Shown: positions 24,013-32,187 of the stretch, in pieces
Layout of the letters: every line of letters starts with the position of its first letter
How positions within the stretch are numbered: position 1 is the stretch's first letter
Assembly: GCF_023715465.1 (NCBI RefSeq)
Contig: NZ_JAMBOE010000028.1
Span: 1-46,146, forward strand
Direction of reading: 5' to 3'
DNA from: Paenibacillus macerans
GTDB lineage: Bacteria; Bacillota; Bacilli; Paenibacillales; Paenibacillaceae
Length of the DNA: 46,146 bases
Position numbers and translations under genes: made by a program
The notes under the pieces: model-generated
The model's input: the letters and a program-made list of their open reading frames with translations, nothing else
What the model was told of the DNA's origin: nothing
Databases searched by the model: none

Positions 24013-24558
24013 TTAAGCGTTCAGGTTCTTATCGCCCGGTTTCCAGTTCATGGCGCAAAGACCGCCGGATTGCAGGGCTTGCAGCACGCGCAGCGTTTCT
24101 TCTACGCTGCGGCCGATGTCGTTATGGTTAACGACTTGGTATTTCAATTCGCCTTCCGGATCAATGATGAACAAACCGCGGAGAGCTACGCCTTCTTCTT
24201 CGATCAGCACACCGTAATCGCGGGCTACTTTCTTCGTGATGTCGGAAGCGAGCGGGAAATTCAACTGGCCAAGGCCGTTGCTGTCCTTAGGCGTGTTGAT
24301 CCATGCTTTGTGGCTGTGCTCGGAGTCCGTGCTCACGCCGAGAATCTCGCAATCGAGGTCGCGGAATTGCGCGTAAGCGTCGCTCAGCGCCGTAATTTCC
24401 GTCGGGCAAACAAAAGTGAAATCAAGCGGATAGAAGAAAAATACCAGCCACTTGCCGCGATAATCGTCCAGCTTCTTGCGTCCAAATTCCTTTCCGTCAC
24501 CCGTTACGATCGCCATGTCAAAATCCGGAGCGGGTCTTCCAACCAAACGTTCTGCCAT
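24013..24558 (-). CDS. 2-Cys peroxiredoxin (AhpC/TSA family)
   Basis: 181 residues, typical 2-Cys type: peroxidatic Cys51 in DFTFVCPTE and resolving Cys168 in GGLCAMNWKPGD, with the conserved C-terminal WKPGDK. It reduces H2O2 and organic peroxides in the cytosol. No ahpF lies next to it, so thioredoxin is a likely reductant. ATG at 24558 follows GGAGGAG by 7 bases; the frame extends upstream but without a ribosome site. The upstream region carries a consensus PerR box and two hairpins in the leader. Confidence 0.93.
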   Translation of the reverse strand: MAERLVGRPAPDFDMAIVTGDGKEFGRKKLDDYRGKWLVFFFYPLDFTFVCPTEITALSDAYAQFRDLDCEILGVSTDSEHSHKAWINTPKDSNGLGQLNFPLASDITKKVARDYGVLIEEEGVALRGLFIIDPEGELKYQVVNHNDIGRSVEETLRVLQALQSGGLCAMNWKPGDKNLNA

Positions 24559-24586
24559 TCGTAAACTCCTCCTTTGAAAATATGTA

Positions 24587-24648
24587 AGAAACACTTTTGT
24601 GTTTCTAATCCCTTTGTTGTGTAAGTTTCAACCTATTTCAAACTTACA
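24587..24648 (-). promoter_or_regulatory. Two inverted repeats in the peroxiredoxin leader
   Basis: AGAAACAC/GTGTTTCT (24587-24606, 8-bp stem, 4-base loop) and TGTAAGTTT/AAACTTACA (24620-24648, 9-bp stem, 11-base loop). The second begins at the predicted transcription start, so it is either an operator or a 5' RNA hairpin that stabilises the message. Confidence 0.5.
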
Positions 24649-24654
24649 TTCCTC

Positions 24655-24683
24655 ATGGTATCAAAGGCATATTTCAAAGTCAA
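24655..24683 (-). promoter_or_regulatory. Peroxiredoxin promoter
   Basis: Minus strand: -35 TTGACT (24678-24683), 17 bp, -10 TACCAT (24655-24660). A second TATAAT at 24685-24690 could serve an upstream start under the PerR box. Confidence 0.65.
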
Positions 24684-24702
24684 TATTATAAGAGTTACTT
24701 TT

Positions 24703-24717
24703 TTATAATTATTATAA
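24703..24717. promoter_or_regulatory. PerR box
   Basis: TTATAATTATTATAA matches the PerR consensus TTATAAT-N-ATTATAA at every position. It lies upstream of the peroxiredoxin gene and between it and the leuB stop. Confidence 0.85.
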
Positions 24718-24740
24718 ATAAGGATTTTTTTTGAACTTTT

Positions 24741-25820
24741 TTACTTTTTCATCGCTGCGACGATCAGATCGCCCATCGCTTTCGTGCCGATCGCCTTGCT
24801 TTTGTCGACCGCGATATCGCTTGTCCGGTGGCCGGCGTCCAGCACTTCAGCCACGGCGTTTTCAATCGCATCCGCCGCATCGGCGTAACCAAACGTCATG
24901 CGGAACATCAGCGCGACCGACAAAATCGTGGCGATCGGGTTGGCCAGGTTTTGGCCGGCGATATCCGGCGCCGAACCGTGTACCGGCTCGTACAGGCCGA
25001 AGCTTCCTTCGCCGAGGGAAGCCGATGACAGCATGCCGATCGAACCGGTCAGCATCGCCGCTTCATCGCTGAGAATGTCGCCGAACATGTTTTCCGTGAC
25101 GATGACGTCAAAGCTGGCAGGACGGCGCAGCAGCTGCATCGCGCAGTTGTCCACGAGCACATGCTCGAGCTCTACGTCCGGATACTCCGGAGCGATCCGA
25201 ATGACCACTTCGCGCCATAAACGCGACGTTTCCAGCACGTTCGCTTTGTCGACGGAAGCGAGCTTTTTCCGCCGTTTTTGCGCGATTTCGAACGCCTGGC
25301 GGACAATCCGCTCGACTTCGCTAACGTTGTACGCGCAGGTATCCACGGCTTCCTGGCCTTGATCCGTATCCCGGCGGAATTTTTCGCCGAAGTAAATGCC
25401 GCCCGTCAACTCCCGCACGACGATCAGGTCAGTGCCCTCAAGCACCTCCGGCTTTAATGTGGACGCGTCCTTCAGACAATCGAATACAACCGCCGGGCGT
25501 AAATTCGAAAATAAGCCCAGCGCTTTGCGGATGCCAAGCAGGCCGGTTTCGGGACGCAGCTCCTTCGGATTGTTGTCCCATTTCGGGCCGCCGACCGCGC
25601 CGAGCAGCACGGCGTCGGCGTTTTTGCACACTTCCAGCGTCTCCTGCGGAAGCGGCGTTCCTTTCTCGTCGATCGCAATGCCGCCAAACAGGGCCTGCTC
25701 GGTTTCAAAACGGTAGCCAAACAGCTCCTCCGTCCGCTTCAGCACCTTCTCCGCTTCGGCCACCACTTCCGGCCCAATGCCGTCTCCCGCGATAACCGCG
25801 ATTTTTTTCACTTCTGCCAT
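24741..25820 (-). CDS. leuB: 3-isopropylmalate dehydrogenase
   Basis: 359 residues of the beta-decarboxylating dehydrogenase family: IAVIAGDGIGPEVV at the start, RELTGGIYFGEK, VDKANVLETSRLWREV, DNCAMQL, ENMFGDILSDEAAMLTGSIG and the NAD-binding YEPVHGSAPDIAGQNLANP. The combination of motifs is LeuB rather than isocitrate or tartrate dehydrogenase. It catalyses the NAD-dependent third step of leucine synthesis. ATG at 25820 has GGGAG and GGAAG upstream; the open frame to 25886 has no better site. In most Bacillales it follows leuA; here an opposing gene intervenes and leuA, leuC and leuD are not in the window. Confidence 0.96.
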   Translation of the reverse strand: MAEVKKIAVIAGDGIGPEVVAEAEKVLKRTEELFGYRFETEQALFGGIAIDEKGTPLPQETLEVCKNADAVLLGAVGGPKWDNNPKELRPETGLLGIRKALGLFSNLRPAVVFDCLKDASTLKPEVLEGTDLIVVRELTGGIYFGEKFRRDTDQGQEAVDTCAYNVSEVERIVRQAFEIAQKRRKKLASVDKANVLETSRLWREVVIRIAPEYPDVELEHVLVDNCAMQLLRRPASFDVIVTENMFGDILSDEAAMLTGSIGMLSSASLGEGSFGLYEPVHGSAPDIAGQNLANPIATILSVALMFRMTFGYADAADAIENAVAEVLDAGHRTSDIAVDKSKAIGTKAMGDLIVAAMKK

Positions 25821-26030
25821 TGCTTCCAGCTCCCTTTCGTGAACATACTCTTCTTCAGTTGTATCATACAGGGGTAGGATTAACAAAGATATAGAATCTA
25901 TTAAGGCAATAGGTTTTGGCTATAAGGTGATTTCGTTTTCGGTCCTTATAATATAAAATTCCCCTTTACATGAATTACTTAATTTTGTGATAATTTTCTT
26001 AATCATTCTTTGTGGAGAGGAACCCATTTC

Positions 26031-27050
26031 ATGACTGTCATCCTATGGATTTTGGTGATTGTTTTAATTTCTGCCGTCATTCTCGTTAGTGTCTTGAAGA
26101 AAGCTCGGAACATGCGCAAAGCCGCAAGGTTTGCCTTCCATGACGCCCCGCCGCCCCCGCCCATTGCCGAACGGGGCAGTCCGGCATACCGTTTGGCCGA
26201 GAGGCTGCGGCAATCGATCCCTGACGCCTACAGTCAGGCCGTTAAACAACGGGTCATGGAAGCCCATCCCGGCATGACGGAACGCGAATACGACTGGCGT
26301 TGGCTGGAACTGCAGCGTTTTTTCGTGATGTGCGCCATTTTGGACCGCGTCCCCATGTTCAGCCGGGCCGTCGATGAGGTGTGGCACGAGATGCTGATGT
26401 ATACCCGGGAGTACCAGAGCTTTGCCGACAGCTATCTAAAGCGGATGCTGCACCATACACCGAACGCGGCGAAGGCCGTCCCGATGCCGGAAGAACGCGC
26501 CTGGTTCGATTGGCTTTACCTTGAATTGTTCGGTTGGGAACGTTACAGTGAACTGCTTTGGGGCGCGTTTCTTCGCCACCCGCTGCCAAGGCGGGAGCTT
26601 GAAGCCTTTCGCATCCCGGCCGCCGAAACCGGGAACGTCAGGTTTAATGCCTGGGCATTCGAGCACGTTCCGGAGGCCCGGAGCGCTATCGGAAACGTCA
26701 AGGACAAGCTGCGGTCGAGAATCGGCGCGGCCGAACAACTGGGCAGTGAAGGACTGCGCAAACGCGCGGATTTCACTCACCCCGAAATGCTGCTATACTC
26801 GTTCATTTTCTTCTCCTGGAGCGATCCGAAGCATTACAATGAGTTTTTGCGGCCTCCCGCCATGGGGGATACCCGCTCCGGTTCCACCTGCAGCGGGGCT
26901 GCCTGCGCCTCCGGGCGCGATGAGCGGGGCGATGCCGGCGGAGACCATTCCGGCTGCGATGGAGGTGGATCGGGGACGGGCTCGGACGACGGCTCCTCGT
27001 GCAGCGGCGGTTCTTCCTGCAGCAGCTGCGGGGGCGGATGCAGCAGTTAA
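26031..27050 (+). CDS. Membrane-anchored protein with GRDP-like WH motif and Gly/Ser/Cys-rich tail
   Basis: 339 residues. N-terminal transmembrane helix (TVILWILVIVLISAVILVSV), then a cytosolic or surface domain, then a 60-residue tail very rich in Gly, Ser, Cys and Asp (ends SCSSCGGGCSS). The core has AVDEVWHEMLMYTREYQSF and then RMLHHTPN. This resembles the D-x2-WH...Y...HH pattern of glycine-rich-domain proteins (GRDP/DUF1399); the assignment is from motif memory and is tentative. ATG at 26031 with GAGAGG upstream. It points against ilvC and leuB and sits where leuA would be expected. No known function; the Cys-rich tail suggests metal binding or cross-linking. Confidence 0.65.
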   Translation: MTVILWILVIVLISAVILVSVLKKARNMRKAARFAFHDAPPPPPIAERGSPAYRLAERLRQSIPDAYSQAVKQRVMEAHPGMTEREYDWRWLELQRFFVMCAILDRVPMFSRAVDEVWHEMLMYTREYQSFADSYLKRMLHHTPNAAKAVPMPEERAWFDWLYLELFGWERYSELLWGAFLRHPLPRRELEAFRIPAAETGNVRFNAWAFEHVPEARSAIGNVKDKLRSRIGAAEQLGSEGLRKRADFTHPEMLLYSFIFFSWSDPKHYNEFLRPPAMGDTRSGSTCSGAACASGRDERGDAGGDHSGCDGGGSGTGSDDGSSCSGGSSCSSCGGGCSS

Positions 27051-27166
27051 GAAAAACGTCTGTCGAGGTACATTCGGGAACTTGAACGTGCTAAAACCTT
27101 TCCGTGGAAGGAACTATATGCAACTCCCGCTACGTTGCGATATAAGGAAGGGGAAAATCAACGAGA

Positions 27167-27343
27167 TGCAAAATTGCAGGCGATTTTCGTCGAAATCCCT
27201 CGAAATGGGCTGCCCAAATGCAAAAGTGCAGTTCATTTCCGGCCAAAAGTTACTTTTTTATCTGATAGCCTCAAATGAGATGTACTTTTGCATTTCAATC
27301 GCTCTAAAATGGTGATTTACGGAAGATAGAATGCACTTTTGCA
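27167..27343. repeat. R1 intergenic palindromic repeat, copy B (most complete)
   Basis: Four boxes: TGCAAAATTGCA (27167), TGCAAAAGTGCA (27219), TGTACTTTTGCA (27281) and TGCACTTTTGCA (27332), start-to-start 52, 62 and 51 bp. The outer halves are inverted relative to each other, so the unit resembles a long imperfect palindrome. It fills most of the gene-free stretch 27051-27378 between the GRDP-like gene and the ilvC terminator. Confidence 0.7.
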
Positions 27344-27378
27344 GTTTGTCCCAGCGGACCGTCCTTCTTTCCATGAAA

Positions 27379-27417
27379 AACGAAAAAACGGAGCATCTTC
27401 CGCTCCGTTTTTTCGTT
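27379..27417. terminator. Bidirectional terminator after ilvC
   Basis: A perfect 16-bp stem AACGAAAAAACGGAGC / GCTCCGTTTTTTCGTT with loop ATCTTCC, 9 bp beyond the ilvC stop. Confidence 0.85.
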
Positions 27418-27425
27418 GCTTATTA

Positions 27426-28418
27426 TTACTTTTTGATCCAGTGCATCAATCCGCGCAGCTCTTGTCCGACCACTTCGATCGGATGGCTGGCTTCGTTGCG
27501 GCGGGTAGCCGTCAGGAAAGCACGGTTCGATTGGTTTTCCAAAATGAAGTCGCGGGCGAATTTGCCTTGCTGAATATCCGCAAGCACTTCTTTCATCGCT
27601 TTTTTCGTTTCTTCCGTCACAATGCGCGGGCCTGTTACATAATCACCGTATTCCGCCGTGTTGGAGATGGAATCGCGCATCGTAGCCAGACCGCCTTCAT
27701 AGATCAGGTCGACGATCAGCTTCATTTCGTGCAAGCATTCGAAGTACGCCATTTCCGGAGCATAACCCGCTTCCACCAGCGTTTCGAAGCCGGCCTTGAT
27801 CAGCGCGGATACGCCGCCGCAAAGCACAGCTTGTTCACCAAACAAGTCGGTTTCCGTTTCTTCGCGGAACGAAGTTTCGATGACCCCTGCGCGCGTACAG
27901 CCGATGCCCTTCGCATAAGCCAAACCGATTTCTTTAGCTTTGCCCGTAGCGTCCTGATGGATCGCGATCAGGCCGGGAACGCCGAAACCTTCCACGTAAG
28001 TGCGGCGAACCATGTGGCCCGGGGACTTCGGAGCAACGAGCAGCACGTCGTTGTCTTTGGAAGGCACGATTTGGCCGAAATGCACGTTAAAGCCGTGAGC
28101 AAACATAAGAGCCGCGCCTTTTTTCAGGTTTGGCGCAATTTCACTGTTGTAAACCGCAGCCTGTGTTTCGTCCGGCATCAGGATTTGCACCACATCGGCG
28201 CGTTTCGTCGCTTCGGCGACGGACAATACCTCAAACCCGTCCTCTTTGGCTTTATCAAACGATTTGCCTTCGCGAAGACCAACGATAACGTTCACTCCGC
28301 TTTCGCGCAGGTTTTGCGCATGGGCATGGCCTTGGCTGCCGTAACCGATAATTGCGATCGTTTTTCCTTTCAAAACGCCGAGATCTGCATCTTGTTCATA
28401 GTACAAAGTAACTGCCAT
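27426..28418 (-). CDS. ilvC: Ketol-acid reductoisomerase (class I)
   Basis: 330 residues, the short class I form. N-terminal NADPH-binding fold with GYGSQGHAHAQNLRESG; central APKSPGHMVRRTYVEGFGVP; C-terminal helical domain with ETETDLFGEQAVLCGG and HEMKLIVDLIYEGG carrying the Mg-binding acidic residues. It converts acetolactate or acetohydroxybutyrate to the dihydroxy acids of valine and isoleucine synthesis. Ribosome site AGGAGG. Separated from ilvH by 216 bp without a gene (GC-rich short hairpins only), and followed by a strong terminator, so the ilv transcript ends here. Confidence 0.97.
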   Translation of the reverse strand: MAVTLYYEQDADLGVLKGKTIAIIGYGSQGHAHAQNLRESGVNVIVGLREGKSFDKAKEDGFEVLSVAEATKRADVVQILMPDETQAAVYNSEIAPNLKKGAALMFAHGFNVHFGQIVPSKDNDVLLVAPKSPGHMVRRTYVEGFGVPGLIAIHQDATGKAKEIGLAYAKGIGCTRAGVIETSFREETETDLFGEQAVLCGGVSALIKAGFETLVEAGYAPEMAYFECLHEMKLIVDLIYEGGLATMRDSISNTAEYGDYVTGPRIVTEETKKAMKEVLADIQQGKFARDFILENQSNRAFLTATRRNEASHPIEVVGQELRGLMHWIKK

Positions 28419-28634
28419 TTTAATATGCCCTCCTAAAATTTGCGGGATAGCCGTCTGGCTTCCCTTGATATTAAACCCTCCGCCTGAGGAGCGGGCGTTT
28501 CAACGGACCGACGCCATAACGAGGTAAAGCGCTGCTGTCCATCCGCTCAAACCCCCGCCCTCCGGCGGAAGCTGACGCCGTAAAACGGCTTAGTTAACAC
28601 TCCTGATTGTTTACTTGGACTTAAGGCTTTCGTT

Positions 28635-29117
28635 TTAGGCGTTGCCGCGGATCATCGCGGTCACGCCGGTCCGGCTTAGCTCCCGGATGCCGTAAGGCCG
28701 GAGCAGTTCGATCATCGCGTCGATTTTTTCGGTGTCGCCGACCACCTGCACCATCAAGCTGGACTGACCGATATCGACGACTGCCGCGCGGAACGTTTCC
28801 ACGACCCCCATAATTTCAGGCCGTTCGGCCGGCTCGGCTTTAACCTTGATCAAAGCCAGCTCCCGGGAAACCATCGGTCTGGAGCTCAAATTGACGACCT
28901 TGATGACATCGATTAATTTATAAAGCTGCTTTTCGATTTGCTCCAGCGTCTTGTCGTCCCCTTGGGTCACGATAACCATCCGGGACAAGCCTTCCTCCTC
29001 GGACTGGCCCACCGTGATGCTCTCGATATTGAAGCCGCGCCGGCCGAACAGGCCGGACACGCGCTGCAAAACACCTGGCTGATCGTTTACCAATATGGAA
29101 ATGGCGTGTTTCATCAT
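28635..29117 (-). CDS. ilvH: Acetolactate synthase small subunit
   Basis: 160 residues with an N-terminal ACT domain (HAISILVNDQPGVLQRVSGLF, RGFNIESITVG) and the C-terminal IlvH domain. It activates IlvB and confers valine feedback inhibition. It begins ATG-ATG 2 bp after the ilvB stop, with GGGGGA upstream inside ilvB; translational coupling is likely. Either Met can be the start. Confidence 0.96.
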   Translation of the reverse strand: MMKHAISILVNDQPGVLQRVSGLFGRRGFNIESITVGQSEEEGLSRMVIVTQGDDKTLEQIEKQLYKLIDVIKVVNLSSRPMVSRELALIKVKAEPAERPEIMGVVETFRAAVVDIGQSSLMVQVVGDTEKIDAMIELLRPYGIRELSRTGVTAMIRGNA

Positions 29118-29119
29118 TC

Positions 29120-30865
29120 TTATTCACCGTCCCCCATCAACATTTGATCGATGGTAGAACCTTGGGGAACCATCGGATATACGTTCTCCTCTTTGCTCAC
29201 CATGAATTCCACCAGCACCGGTCCCGGCGTATCGAGCGCTTCCTGCCATACCCGTTTGGCATCTTCCTTGCTCGCGGCCCGCAAACCTTTAACGCCGTAC
29301 GCTTCAGCGAGCTTCACGAAATCCGGGCTGCCCTCGAGGTTGATATGGCTATAACGATTGTCGTAAATCAGCTCCTGCCATTGGCGAACCATCCCGAGTA
29401 CCTGGTTGTTGATGACGACGATCTTCACCGGTATGTTGTTGATGGCGCAAATGGCCAGCTCCTGGGAGCACATTTGCATCCCGCCGTCGCCGTTGATCGA
29501 GATAACCAGGCGGTCCGGGAACGCCATCTGCGCGCCGATCGCCGAAGGGAACCCGAAGCCCATCGTTCCGAGGCCGCCGGAAGTGATCCAGGACCGCGGC
29601 TGATTGAATTTGTAAAATTGCGCCGCCCACATTTGATGCTGTCCGACGTCCGTGGTGACGATCGCTTCGCCGCCGGTGGTTTCGTTTAGCATTTCGATGA
29701 CCCACTGCGGTTTCAACTCGGTGTTCGAGTCTTTGTACTTCAGCGGTTTATCGATCTTGGACTGCCGGATTTGCTCTCTCCAGGCATCCGCCTTGTCCGC
29801 CCGGGATACGAGCGGGTTCAGCATTTCCAACACCGTCTTCACATCGCCGACAATCGGAATGTCGGCATGCACATTTTTGCCAATTTCGGCCGGATCGATG
29901 TCGATGTGGACGATTTTTGCGCGGGACGCAAAGCCGTCCAGCTTGCCCGTCACCCGGTCATCGAACCGGGCTCCGATATTGATCAGCAAGTCCGACTGCT
30001 GGATCGCTTGGTTGGCCGTGTAGGTGCCGTGCATCCCCGGCATGCCCATCCACAGCTCATGCCCGCTTGGGAAAGCGCCCAAGCCGAGCAGTGTCGTCGT
30101 AATCGGAATTTGTGTCTTATTCACGAATTCGAACAGCTGCTCATGGCCGCCGGAGTAGACGACTCCGCCGCCGGCGATAATCACCGGACGTTCTGCTTCC
30201 CCGATCGCCGCCGCCAGTTTGTCGAGCTGCAGCCGGTTCGGTACCACCGTCGGATTATAGCCGCGCAGGTTGACCGTTTGCACCGGTTCGAACAGCGTTT
30301 TGGCCGCCGACACGTCCTTCGGAATGTCGATCAATACTGGCCCTTTTCGTCCCGTATTGGCAATATGGAACGCCTCGTGGATAATGCGCGGCAGATCCTC
30401 CACGTTTCTTACGAGATAGCTATGTTTCGTAATCGGCATCGTAATGCCGGTAATGTCCGCTTCTTGGAAAGCGTCGGTGCCGATCAGGCTGGTCGCGACG
30501 TTGCCGGTAATGACAACCAGCGGTACGGAATCCATAAATGCGGTGGCGATCCCTGTTACCAGGTTGGTTGCCCCCGGTCCGGAGGTGGCGATGCACACGC
30601 CGACTTTGCCGGTGGCGCGGGCGTAACCGTCCGCCGCATGAATGGCGCCCTGCTCATGTCTGGTCAGCAAGTGATGGAAATCGGTAAAACCGTACAACGC
30701 GTCGTAAATATACAATACCGCGCCGCCCGGATAACCGAAGACGCATTCGACACCTTCCAAAAGCAAACTGCGAAGCAGTATTTCCGAGCCCGTAATGACT
30801 TCCGGCTTCATCCATTTCTCACGTAATTGTTCTGTAGACCGCATTTCTGGAGTTTGCGCGCTCAT
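29120..30865 (-). CDS. ilvB: Acetolactate synthase large subunit
   Basis: 581 residues. TPP-enzyme layout: N-terminal domain with catalytic Glu in RHEQGAIHAADGYARATGK, central FAD-binding domain, and C-terminal TPP-binding motif NGDGGMQMCSQELA...INN. The arrangement is the anabolic acetohydroxyacid synthase, and the IlvH subunit next door confirms it. First step of valine, leucine and isoleucine synthesis. ATG at 30865 with AAAGGAGG 7 bases upstream. A leucine-type T-box precedes it. Confidence 0.97.
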   Translation of the reverse strand: MSAQTPEMRSTEQLREKWMKPEVITGSEILLRSLLLEGVECVFGYPGGAVLYIYDALYGFTDFHHLLTRHEQGAIHAADGYARATGKVGVCIATSGPGATNLVTGIATAFMDSVPLVVITGNVATSLIGTDAFQEADITGITMPITKHSYLVRNVEDLPRIIHEAFHIANTGRKGPVLIDIPKDVSAAKTLFEPVQTVNLRGYNPTVVPNRLQLDKLAAAIGEAERPVIIAGGGVVYSGGHEQLFEFVNKTQIPITTTLLGLGAFPSGHELWMGMPGMHGTYTANQAIQQSDLLINIGARFDDRVTGKLDGFASRAKIVHIDIDPAEIGKNVHADIPIVGDVKTVLEMLNPLVSRADKADAWREQIRQSKIDKPLKYKDSNTELKPQWVIEMLNETTGGEAIVTTDVGQHQMWAAQFYKFNQPRSWITSGGLGTMGFGFPSAIGAQMAFPDRLVISINGDGGMQMCSQELAICAINNIPVKIVVINNQVLGMVRQWQELIYDNRYSHINLEGSPDFVKLAEAYGVKGLRAASKEDAKRVWQEALDTPGPVLVEFMVSKEENVYPMVPQGSTIDQMLMGDGE

Positions 30866-30889
30866 CAGTCATCCTCCTTTTTAAAGGTT

Positions 30890-30913
30890 GTTCAAAAAGC
30901 CGACTTTTTGAAC
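30890..30913. mobile_element. R2 mini-copy (terminal repeats only)
   Basis: GTTCAAAAAG-CCGA-CTTTTTGAAC: the two ends of the R2 element with the inside missing. The following bases (TCTTATTAAAT) resemble those after the copy at 19367 (TCGCATTAAAT). It lies between the T-box terminator and the ilvB ribosome site. Confidence 0.55.
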
Positions 30914-30936
30914 TCTTATTAAATCACATTCCCAAA

Positions 30937-31295
30937 TAAAAAAACCTTCCGTCCGCCGGAAGCAGTCTCCTGCTCCGAGGGACGAAAGGTTTGAGTCCTT
31001 TCGTGGTACCACCCATTTTCACCCGGCACCTCACAGTGCCAAGCCTTATCGAGTACGGCGCTTGTTCGCCTTACCCGAAGTCCCTAACGCGGACCTGACG
31101 ATTTCCCCTAATAGGCCTTGTTCGCAAGCGTCACCGCGGAATGGCTTGCAGCTTTTCAGGAAAACAGCTCCGAGGTGAGCTCGCATTTAAGGGATTTTGG
31201 TGGTGGTCTCAGCAAATCCATCCACTCTCTGAGCAAAGAGCCCTTAAACCTTCGTCCTCATCATCGCCGATTCAGTATGTGTCATAAAATGTTTA
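30937..31295 (-). promoter_or_regulatory. T-box riboswitch of ilvB (Leu specifier CUC)
   Basis: T-box TGGGTGGTACCACGA at 31001-31015 (minus), followed by terminator stem CCTTTCGTCC/GGACGGAAGG (30945-30989) and a T run. Aligning Stem I with the pheS T-box places the specifier at 31177-31179 as CUC, a Leu codon. Leucine starvation should therefore induce ilvBHC. Confidence 0.9.
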
Positions 31296-31300
31296 GGAAC

Positions 31301-31330
31301 ATTATATGATTACTTTACACATAGAGTCAA
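31301..31330 (-). promoter_or_regulatory. Promoter of the ilvB operon
   Basis: Minus strand: -35 TTGACT (31325-31330), 18 bp, -10 TATAAT (31301-31306), just upstream of Stem I. Confidence 0.8.
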
Positions 31331-31434
31331 GACCCTATCGAAGGAAAACTTTTGACCGGAACACCTCTCCCCCTGCTCTCATAAGATAAATAGCGGCGCC
31401 CAAACCTATGCGCGGCAAGGAGGAGAACCATCGC

Positions 31435-31890
31435 ATGATCCGCTACAGAAGACCAAAGCAGGACGATCCCGTCATTTTCGATCTCATTCAAAAGGAGCTC
31501 GTCCCCCTTTCGAGTTTGCCTCCCCACGAAATCGAAAAGATCCTGAAGGAAGTGCCGAAGAGGCTTTCACATGGCGTCACGCTGGTAGCCTCACCTTATT
31601 ATGAGGCCGATCCGGTGGCGTTTATTCATTTTCTCGTGCACGGCGATTTGCTGTATATCGATATGATGGCGGTTGCCCCCGCCTACCAACGCAAGCGTTA
31701 TGGCCAAACACTGATGCTGCATGCAGAGCATTTTGCCGCTTCGCGCGAATGCCTGCGCGCAAAAGTGATGGTGGACCGGGACAACACCCGAGCCCACCTG
31801 TTTTACCGCAAATTAGGATACCGCAGGAAACGTTTCATTGAGGCAACAAAGTGCTATGAAATGGAAAAAATACTTAATTTCTACATTTAG
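31435..31890 (+). CDS. GNAT family N-acetyltransferase
   Basis: 151 residues with the GNAT acetyl-CoA core: strand and motif A LLYIDMMAVAPAYQRKRYGQTLM, then AKVMVDRDNTRAHLFYRKLGYR and a short C-terminal strand. The substrate cannot be told from sequence. ATG at 31435 is chosen because AAGGAGGAG lies upstream; the earlier ATG at 31408 precedes that site. Single gene, convergent with the Gly/Phe-rich gene (6 bp between stops). Confidence 0.85.
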   Translation: MIRYRRPKQDDPVIFDLIQKELVPLSSLPPHEIEKILKEVPKRLSHGVTLVASPYYEADPVAFIHFLVHGDLLYIDMMAVAPAYQRKRYGQTLMLHAEHFAASRECLRAKVMVDRDNTRAHLFYRKLGYRRKRFIEATKCYEMEKILNFYI

Positions 31891-31896
31891 GCCACT

Positions 31897-32187
31897 TTAC
31901 CAAATGAACGGGCCACCAAATCCCCCGAAGGGTCCGAAGCCGCCAAACCCAAAGGGTCCAAAGCCACCGAAAGCAAAGGGCGATGTGCCGATAGCCAGCA
32001 GATCAAACAAAACGAGCGGGGCAATCGCTTTCGTATGCACTTTTTTACCGGATTTCTGGCGGACGTACAGGCGGTTGCCGCTGATTTTAACCAGTTTGCC
32101 CGCAACAATGCTACCATCCTTTTTGTAAGCAAAAATGTTCTTGCCTAGCAATTTCTCGGCGTCTTTCTTCGTCACCGTTCTGCCCAT
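31897..32187 (-). CDS. Small protein with Gly/Phe-rich repeat tail
   Basis: 96 residues. The N-terminal part (KNIFAYKKDGSIVAGKLVKI...RLYVRQKSGKKV) looks like a small SH3-like barrel. After a short hydrophobic turn (PLVLFDLLAIG) the last 25 residues repeat GGFGPF-type units (FGGFGPFGFGGFGPFGGF). Such Gly/aromatic tails are seen in spore-coat and other surface-assembling proteins, but the role is not known. Strong GGAGG site. Its first 77 bases overlap the end of the ORF at 32111-32305 in another frame. Confidence 0.75.
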   Translation of the reverse strand: MGRTVTKKDAEKLLGKNIFAYKKDGSIVAGKLVKISGNRLYVRQKSGKKVHTKAIAPLVLFDLLAIGTSPFAFGGFGPFGFGGFGPFGGFGGPFIW

